From JANNRW01 sp031401815 (GTDB taxonomy: Bacteria; Desulfobacterota; Desulfuromonadia; Geobacterales; DSM-12255), in the NCBI GenBank assembly GCA_031401815.1, contig JANNRW010000307.1:1-20464 (forward strand): a stretch of 20,464 nt of DNA, in the 5' to 3' direction. Positions 14,997 through 20,464 of the stretch are shown piece after piece; the first letter of the stretch is position 1; every line of letters begins with the position of its first letter. The notes under the pieces were generated by a model. The model ran no database searches and had not been told where the DNA came from. It worked only from the letters and a program-made list of their open reading frames with translations. Position numbers and translations under genes: made by a program.

Positions 14997-17900
14997 TCAA
15001 TTGCCCAGATTCACACCCGGCACCAGGATCGGGGTATAGCTGTCAGTCGTTGTTCCGTTACCAAGCTGACCGCAATTATTTACTCCCCACGAGTATATAG
15101 AGCCATCACTCTTAAGCGCCAGAGAGTGGCCGTCTCCTGCTGCAATTGAAACTATCCCGCCAAGTCCTGGCACCAATATCGGACTGTAACGGTCAGTGGT
15201 CGTGCCATCGCCAATCTGTCCTGTCCAGTTGCCCCCCCAGGCAGATAATGCGCCATCACTTTTACGTGCCAGAACATGCCCGGTTCCGACTGCGCACGAT
15301 GAAAATCCTGACAAGCCGGGCACAGCTGCCGGAGCAGTCTGCTGGAAAGAGATACCGCCATCCCCCAGCTGCCCTCCGCCGTTATCTCCCCAGGTCAGTA
15401 CACTGCCATCCTGCTTGACAGCTGCACTAACCCACCCCCCTGCTGAAATACTTGCAACTCCTGACACGCCCGGAAGCAGCACGGGGTTTAATCTGTCATC
15501 AGTCGTTCCGTCCCCCAGTTGCCCCATAACGTTGCCTCCCCAGGCCACTGCCGTTCCATCCTGCTTGAGTGCTATAGTGTGAATGTTCCCGGTTGCTACT
15601 ACAGCAACCCCGGACAGTCCGGGCACCAGCTGCGGAGTCAACTGGTCATCAACAGAATCAATCCCGAGCTGTCCATACCCGTTCCACCCCCATGAATAGA
15701 CCGTTCCATCCTGCTTTAATGCAACCGTGTGATAGTATCCGGCTGCTGCTGCGACAATTCCGGTCAATCCGGGAACAGGCAGCGGAACTGACCGGTTAAT
15801 TGTCGTGCCGTCACCCAGCTGGCCAAAATCATTGTTTCCCCACGAAAGCAGCGTGCCATCACTCTTCAGAGCCAAAGCGTGGTATGGCCCGGTCGCAAGC
15901 GATACCACACCGGACAATCCGGGTATGGATAGAGGGGTGTAATGGTAAACTGTTGAGCCATCTCCGAGCTGACCATTGAAGTTGTTCCCCCAGTTCACAA
16001 CAGTGCCGGTGCTCTTCAGGGCTGTTGAATAAAAACTGTTGGCTCCTGAGGAAACCGCTGGAGTGACGGTGATAATCAGTATGTTCAGTATATTGGAATA
16101 AGCAGAACTCCCACCCGAATGAGTTGCCCTTACCCTGAAGTCGTAAGCAGTATTTGCTGTCATCCCTGTGCTTGTGTACGAAACAGCATTTACCCCCAGA
16201 ACCGCCACCCTTATCCAGTCACCTGCCGGGCTGACTCTTCGCTCCACCTGATAGCTTGTCTCGGTGGTGGCATTATCGATCCATGAAAGCGATACCGTGG
16301 TAGCAGTGCTGCCGGTTGCAACAAGGTTGGTCGGTGCGAGCGGCAGCTGTCGTGGAGTCGCTGTTGCGGTATTGGACCAGGCCGAGTCAGGGCTTGCCGC
16401 AAAAGTCGCTTTGACACGGTAGAAGTAGGTAAAGTTCGGTGGCGCTGTATTGTCCACAAATGGGCTGGCCAGAATTGGAGTGACATTACCAAAAGTCACT
16501 ACGCTTGATGTGAATGTGCTGTTTCTCCCTCTCTCGATAATAAAGCCGGTTTCAGTAGTTGAGTTATCCGTCCATCTGAGTGTCACTGTCGGCTGAGCCG
16601 TATTGGCTAAAGAGGCAGTTCCGGTAAGGGCGGATGGCGCTCCCTCTACTGTCTGATTAACAGGTGTCACCTGGTTGGATGCTGCTGAAGCCGTGCCTGT
16701 CCCAATGGCGTTTGTTGCCGTTACAGTGAATGTATAGTTGGTGCCATTATTGAGCCCGATTACTGTGAGCGGGCTGGCTAATCCGGTGACGAACAGGCCG
16801 CCAGGGCTCGCAGTCGCTCTGTAGGAGGTTATGGGGCTGCCACCATCACTGGCAGGCGCTGTAAATGTTACAGTCGCTGAAGCGTTGCCTGCGCTTGCAA
16901 TCACGTTTGTCGGAGCAGCTGGCACTGTTGCCGGTGTGACAGAGCGGCTCATTTGTGAAGCAGGTTCATAATTGGTGTTGCCTGCCTGGTTGTACCGGAT
17001 TGTGCAGGCAGTTGTACTGCTCGTCATTGCTATTATTTGCGGACTTGCTCCGCTGCCGCTGCAACCACCGGAGGTAGTTATCGCCACTGCACCTCCGGGA
17101 GCCGTGGCAGAAGCGGTGAAGGTTGTACCGTTCGGCTGGATTGTGCCAGCTGCCGGGAGGATGCTGGTGATTGATTGCGGTGCCTTTGTTATGGTCAGGG
17201 TAGCACTGCTGTAGGTTACGGTGTAGTTACCCGGAGCGGAGACGGCTACTGTCCCCTGATTGATTGAGTAAGAACCGACATTCTCTCCTGCTGCGCGGCT
17301 GAGAACGCCGGAGAGGGTGTCAGGTGCGACCAGGCCGCTGTAAGTGTAGGTAAGCGCCGGATCAGCTGCGCCGTAAGTTTTGCTCTGTACCGTGGCAGTA
17401 ATGGTCAGGTTCGCTTTAGCAATGGTAATAGTCTGTGTTGCCTGGGGTGCTGCGCTGTAGTTACTGTTGCCCGGCTGATTGGCAGCGATGGTGCAGATGC
17501 CTGACGCTGTAGGTGTCACTGTTGAGCCGCTGACCATGCAAACGCCTGGAGTCAAGGAAGAGAAGTTGACCGCCAGACCAGAGGTGGCGCTGGCAGTAAC
17601 GCTGCCGCTGGCACCGCCATAGGTCAAGGCTGGCGCTGCGCCGAAGTTGATGCTCTGGCTGGCTGCGCTGACAGTGATCGTTACCGTGGTTGGTGCCGGG
17701 GTGGTGTAGTTGGCGCTGTCAGTCGGGGCAAACGATACTGACAGCATATGGCCGGTGCCAGCCTCCAGTAAAGTGCCAACTGGCGGTGTGTAGGTGAATG
17801 TTCCGGCTACTCCCCCGGAGCTGGCGCTCAGCTGTGTGCCGCTCAAGGAGGTGCCGTAGGTGATGGCTGCTGGGGTTGCCCAGGTTATGACAGGGGTAGC

Positions 17901-20464
17901 CTTGGTTATGGTCAACAGACCGGGCAGGTAGTTGAAGTTGTAGTTGGTGGACGACAGGTTGCCGACTACAGGCAATATCTGATAGTCACCTGCCGGGCTG
18001 CTGATGGTAGCAGTGCTGCTCAGCGTTGGAGCACCTGATATTACAGTTTGGTCTTCACCGTTGACAAAGCCGCTGTAGCTTGCGGTGAAAAGCGGATCTG
18101 GCGAGTTGTAACTGCGACTGACATTATTGGCTGTTATGGTAATGGTTGCCTTGTCAACAGTCAGGGTCTTTAGTGCGGTTGCCGCAGCATAATTGGCATT
18201 ACCGGACTGACTGGCGGTAATGATGCTGCTCCCTGCACCTCTGATAGTGACGGTCGTCCCTTCTACAGTCGCTACTGCCGGGTTACTGCTACTGAAGGTG
18301 ATCAGATTCCCGGAAGCGCCGCCACTGGCGTTCAGATCAAAGTTCGCGTCGCCATAGGTTCTGCTTGCCAGCGGCTCAAATGATATGGTCTGGCTGGCGA
18401 TTTCGACCGCCAGGACACCTGGCGCTGCGATGAAGGAGTAGTTTGCTGCTGTCAGACTACTTATGTCGGCAGTTATGGCATAGCTGCCCGGAGGGCTTGT
18501 ACTTGTTGCAGTTGTTGACAGAAGCGGAGTGCCGCTGATGACGCTCTGCTCTTCACCATTGACAAATCCGCTGTATGTGAAGCTGAAAGCAGGGTCAGAG
18601 GTGTTGTAGGGGCGTTGAACGCTACCTGCGGTTATTGTGAGCTGCGCCTTGTCGATGGTTACGGTCTGCTGGGCAGTTGCTGATGCATATTCACCCTCTG
18701 TCCCTGCCTGGCTGGCAGTTATTGTGGCGCTGCCTGCGCCAACTATCCTGCCTTTGGCTCCATTGATGATAACTACGTCCGGATTACTGCTGCTGAAAGT
18801 GATCGGATTGTTGGAAGCACCGCCTGTTGCGATAAGGTCAAACTCGGCTGCGCCGTAGGTTTTACCTGCAAGTGGGCTGAAGTTGATACTCTGACTGGAA
18901 AGTCCGATAGCCAGCGTTCCGGGCGCTGATACAAAGCTGTAGTTGGCTGCGGTTAGCCCGGTCAGATCTACGGTTATGGGGTAACTCCCTGCCGGACTGC
19001 TACTGAGCGCACTGGTGGTGAAACCTGGAGTGCCGTTGATGACGCTGAGGCTCTCTCCTTTGACAAAGCCGGTAAAGGTGGCAGTGAAGGTCGGTTCCGG
19101 CTCGCCATAGCTTCGGCTCTTGTTGTCAGCAGTGACTTGGAGCGGCGCCTTGTTCACTGTTACAAGTTGCTGTGCTGTAGCGGAGAGATGGTTGGCATCT
19201 CCAGCCTGGCTGACGGTGATGATAGCGCTCCCTGCGGAGATAATCTGCACCAGACCTGTTTCTGTGGCAGTGGCGACTGCCAGGGTGTCGCTCTGGTAAG
19301 TAAGAGCCAGACCGCTATTGATGGTTGCCCCGGCTCCAAAGTCGGCATCACCGTAGGTTTTGGTCGCTGTGCCTGCCAGCGTGATAGTCTGGCTGGCCTT
19401 ATTGATGATTAAGGTGCCACTGGCTGTTCCTTGATAATTGCCGTCGTTTATGGTGGCAACAACTGCATAGCTACCGGCATTGGTCGGCACTGTACCGGAA
19501 TCGGCGTAAGTTATAGTGACCGGCAGATCAGCCGGAGTGGTCGTGACGGTTATTGGCCTGGCTGTGCCATCATAGGTGGTGACAAGGTCAGCCAATGTTA
19601 TGGTTGCTGTTCCTTTGGAGATATCAAGGCTACCATTTACAAAGTTAAAGTTATAGTTGGCGGCTGTCAGTGTGCCTGCGGTGACTGTTATCGGATAGCT
19701 GCCGACAGCACTGGTTATAGTGGCGGTGGTGGCCAGATCCGGAGAGCCGCTGAGTACGCTGCTGGTTTCGCCGTTGACATAGCCGCTTGAGGTGAAGGTC
19801 AAGGCCGGGTTGGCTGCGCCGTATGTTTTGCTGAGGTTGGACGCGCTTATGGTGAGAGTTTTGAGAGCAACCGTGATTGTAGTCGGACTACTGGTCGCAG
19901 CGTTGAAATTACTGTCAGCTGCCTTGCTTGCTGTAATGGAGCAACTTCCGCTGCCGCTTGTAATGGCAACTGCGCCTGTTGCTGCGTTGACGGTGCAGGC
20001 GGTTGAAACACCATGCCTGAAACTGACCTCTCCGCTGCCACTGCCGCCGGAGGTGGCAGCGATGATTCCGCTCTCTCCGTAGGTGGCGCTGGTCGGCATA
20101 CCGGTTAGGATTATTGCACTCTGGTCTGCCTTCGCTGCTAAGTCAACCGTTGCCGTCTGGCTATCGACCAGAACAACCTCCTGTTCGGCAACCGGATTTA
20201 TCCCTCTGTTTTCTGTCAGAGCATCGACATGCCAGCTCCCTGCATATGCGCCGATACGGTATGTCCCGTCAGCTGCGGTTGAGACGCTGACTGTAATCGA
20301 AGAATCAGTATTTCTCAGCTTTACCACTACGCCGGACAGAAGCTGGTTGGCAGAGTCCTTGACCACCCCCTGAACCCAGGCTGTTATCGGGTAAACAGTC
20401 AGATCGTTGTTATTTGGCGAACCAGTTGCGGTGGAGAGATCGTAACGGACAGTTCCCAGATAGC
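14997..20464 (-). CDS. Giant modular surface-type protein (Ig/MBG, FN3, RCC1), 5' partial
   Basis: The reading frame is open to the right edge, so at least 1821 residues are present and the N-terminus is missing. A GTG at 20366 is in frame but has no reason to be the start. Order of domains: a carboxypeptidase-regulatory-like segment (VVKDSANQLLSGVVVKLRN), about 13 Ig-like/MBG modules of 70-90 residues, three fibronectin type III domains, and seven RCC1 repeats ending at the stop. The modules carry the MBG pattern K.YG..DP.(L/F)...Y.GFVNGE. Such proteins are secreted or surface-bound adhesin or matrix-type proteins, but no signal peptide, sorting motif or anchor can be seen in this part. Codon and base use look richer in G and C than the kinase and receiver genes. 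No terminator is evident between its stop and the aspS promoter. No named homologue is recognised. Confidence 0.85.
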   Translation of the reverse strand, partial: YLGTVRYDLSTATGSPNNNDLTVYPITAWVQGVVKDSANQLLSGVVVKLRNTDSSITVSVSTAADGTYRIGAYAGSWHVDALTENRGINPVAEQEVVLVDSQTATVDLAAKADQSAIILTGMPTSATYGESGIIAATSGGSGSGEVSFRHGVSTACTVNAATGAVAITSGSGSCSITASKAADSNFNAATSSPTTITVALKTLTISASNLSKTYGAANPALTFTSSGYVNGETSSVLSGSPDLATTATITSAVGSYPITVTAGTLTAANYNFNFVNGSLDISKGTATITLADLVTTYDGTARPITVTTTPADLPVTITYADSGTVPTNAGSYAVVATINDGNYQGTASGTLIINKASQTITLAGTATKTYGDADFGAGATINSGLALTYQSDTLAVATATETGLVQIISAGSAIITVSQAGDANHLSATAQQLVTVNKAPLQVTADNKSRSYGEPEPTFTATFTGFVKGESLSVINGTPGFTTSALSSSPAGSYPITVDLTGLTAANYSFVSAPGTLAIGLSSQSINFSPLAGKTYGAAEFDLIATGGASNNPITFSSSNPDVVIINGAKGRIVGAGSATITASQAGTEGEYASATAQQTVTIDKAQLTITAGSVQRPYNTSDPAFSFTYSGFVNGEEQSVISGTPLLSTTATSTSPPGSYAITADISSLTAANYSFIAAPGVLAVEIASQTISFEPLASRTYGDANFDLNASGGASGNLITFSSSNPAVATVEGTTVTIRGAGSSIITASQSGNANYAAATALKTLTVDKATITITANNVSRSYNSPDPLFTASYSGFVNGEDQTVISGAPTLSSTATISSPAGDYQILPVVGNLSSTNYNFNYLPGLLTITKATPVITWATPAAITYGTSLSGTQLSASSGGVAGTFTYTPPVGTLLEAGTGHMLSVSFAPTDSANYTTPAPTTVTITVSAASQSINFGAAPALTYGGASGSVTASATSGLAVNFSSLTPGVCMVSGSTVTPTASGICTIAANQPGNSNYSAAPQATQTITIAKANLTITATVQSKTYGAADPALTYTYSGLVAPDTLSGVLSRAAGENVGSYSINQGTVAVSAPGNYTVTYSSATLTITKAPQSITSILPAAGTIQPNGTTFTASATAPGGAVAITTSGGCSGSGASPQIIAMTSSTTACTIRYNQAGNTNYEPASQMSRSVTPATVPAAPTNVIASAGNASATVTFTAPASDGGSPITSYRATASPGGLFVTGLASPLTVIGLNNGTNYTFTVTATNAIGTGTASAASNQVTPVNQTVEGAPSALTGTASLANTAQPTVTLRWTDNSTTETGFIIERGRNSTFTSSVVTFGNVTPILASPFVDNTAPPNFTYFYRVKATFAASPDSAWSNTATATPRQLPLAPTNLVATGSTATTVSLSWIDNATTETSYQVERRVSPAGDWIRVAVLGVNAVSYTSTGMTANTAYDFRVRATHSGGSSAYSNILNILIITVTPAVSSGANSFYSTALKSTGTVVNWGNNFNGQLGDGSTVYHYTPLSIPGLSGVVSLATGPYHALALKSDGTLLSWGNNDFGQLGDGTTINRSVPLPVPGLTGIVAAAAGYYHTVALKQDGTVYSWGWNGYGQLGIDSVDDQLTPQLVPGLSGVAVVATGNIHTIALKQDGTAVAWGGNVMGQLGDGTTDDRLNPVLLPGVSGVASISAGGWVSAAVKQDGSVLTWGDNGGGQLGDGGISFQQTAPAAVPGLSGFSSCAVGTGHVLARKSDGALSAWGGNWTGQIGDGTTTDRYSPILVPGLGGIVSIAAGDGHSLALKSDGSIYSWGVNNCGQLGNGTTTDSYTPILVPGVNLGN
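15000..16060 (-). repeat. Seven tandem RCC1 repeats (predicted beta-propeller)
   Basis: Seven consecutive units of about 50 residues form the C-terminus of the giant protein. Each follows ALK.DGT...WG.N..GQLGDGTT......P..VPGL.G. The third and fifth depart most from the pattern (IDSVDD; GGISFQ). Seven units match the seven blades of a closed RCC1 propeller, so the domain looks complete. RCC1 propellers are interaction modules, and the partner is unknown. Confidence 0.9.
16060..16935 (-). repeat. Three fibronectin type III domains
   Basis: Three stretches of about 90 residues each begin with a proline-alanine strand (VPAAPTNV, EGAPSALTG, LPLAPTNLVA) and carry the FN3 tyrosine-bearing strand (NYTFTVTATN, YFYRVKA, YDFRVRATH). 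They form a spacer between the Ig-like array and the RCC1 propeller in the giant protein. Confidence 0.85.
16935..20130 (-). repeat. Array of about 13 Ig-like / MBG modules
   Basis: About 13 modules follow one another, most ending in a TI.KA strand and starting with a strand leading to YG. Two types are seen: SQ.I.F..L...TYGDA.F....G (bacterial Ig-like) and ITA....R.Y...DP.F...Y.GFVNGE (MBG-type). The region 17893-19394 alternates them strictly in three pairs of about 500 bp. A few modules carry two cysteines (for example CTVNAATG...CSITA) and may have a disulfide. Confidence 0.8.

Noticed and set aside
15146..15799. Several open plus-strand frames opposite the RCC1 repeats
   Set aside because: They are mirror frames of a repetitive coding region, with proline- and serine-rich low-complexity products.
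16935..20130. Regular repetition that might suggest a CRISPR or DNA satellite
   Set aside because: The repeats are diverged, in frame and encode Ig-like modules; there are no short identical repeats with unique spacers.
20364..20366. GTG as the start of the giant protein
   Set aside because: The frame continues open to the window edge with sensible sequence (YDLSTATGS...ITAWVQG), so the true start is outside.

Overview
The window looks like a chromosomal segment from a Geobacter-type bacterium (Geobacterales, Desulfobacterota). The basis is the cluster of monomeric NADP-isocitrate dehydrogenase, malate dehydrogenase and a four-subunit 2-oxoglutarate:ferredoxin oxidoreductase, an order I recall from Geobacter genomes. 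A long membrane histidine kinase with an NtrC-type partner and a giant MBG/FN3/RCC1 surface-type protein fit the same group. Every recognisable host gene lies on the minus strand, so transcription runs from high to low coordinates. The one plus-strand coding piece is the tail of a putative transposase at the left edge.

Left part (1-5773), signalling. Positions 1-138 look like the right end of an IS3-family element. It appears to have cut into a receiver-domain gene (136-426), whose stop codon is supplied by the IS tip. That receiver has a good sigma-54 promoter (469-485), and TGTACAG inverted repeats lie 95-210 bp upstream of it. Next come an NtrC-family sigma-54 activator (697-2034) and a 1019-aa hybrid-input histidine kinase (2031-5090), overlapping by an ATGA. 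A DedA-family membrane protein (5138-5773) comes first in this transcription unit.

Middle part (5885-12058), central metabolism. korDABC (8628 down to 5885) encodes 2-oxoglutarate oxidation to succinyl-CoA with ferredoxin as acceptor. mdh and icd (12058 down to 8824) form a separate two-gene unit. Perfect-stem terminators follow each unit. The icd promoter has a 17-bp perfect palindrome covering its -10 region, and the core of that palindrome recurs upstream of korD. This suggests the two TCA-cycle units share a regulator.

Right part (12367-20464). aspS, with features of a non-discriminating AspRS, is followed by a TTG-started LysM lipoprotein whose ribosome binding site overlaps the aspS stop. 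Beyond the aspS promoter is the 3' portion of a giant open reading frame that runs off the right edge. It encodes a carboxypeptidase-regulatory-like domain, about 13 Ig-like/MBG modules, three FN3 domains and exactly seven RCC1 repeats. The N-terminus and secretion signal lie outside the window.

I saw no tRNA, rRNA or CRISPR array. The least explained items are the giant modular protein, the sigma-54-controlled receiver broken by an IS, and the shared palindromic element of the TCA operons.
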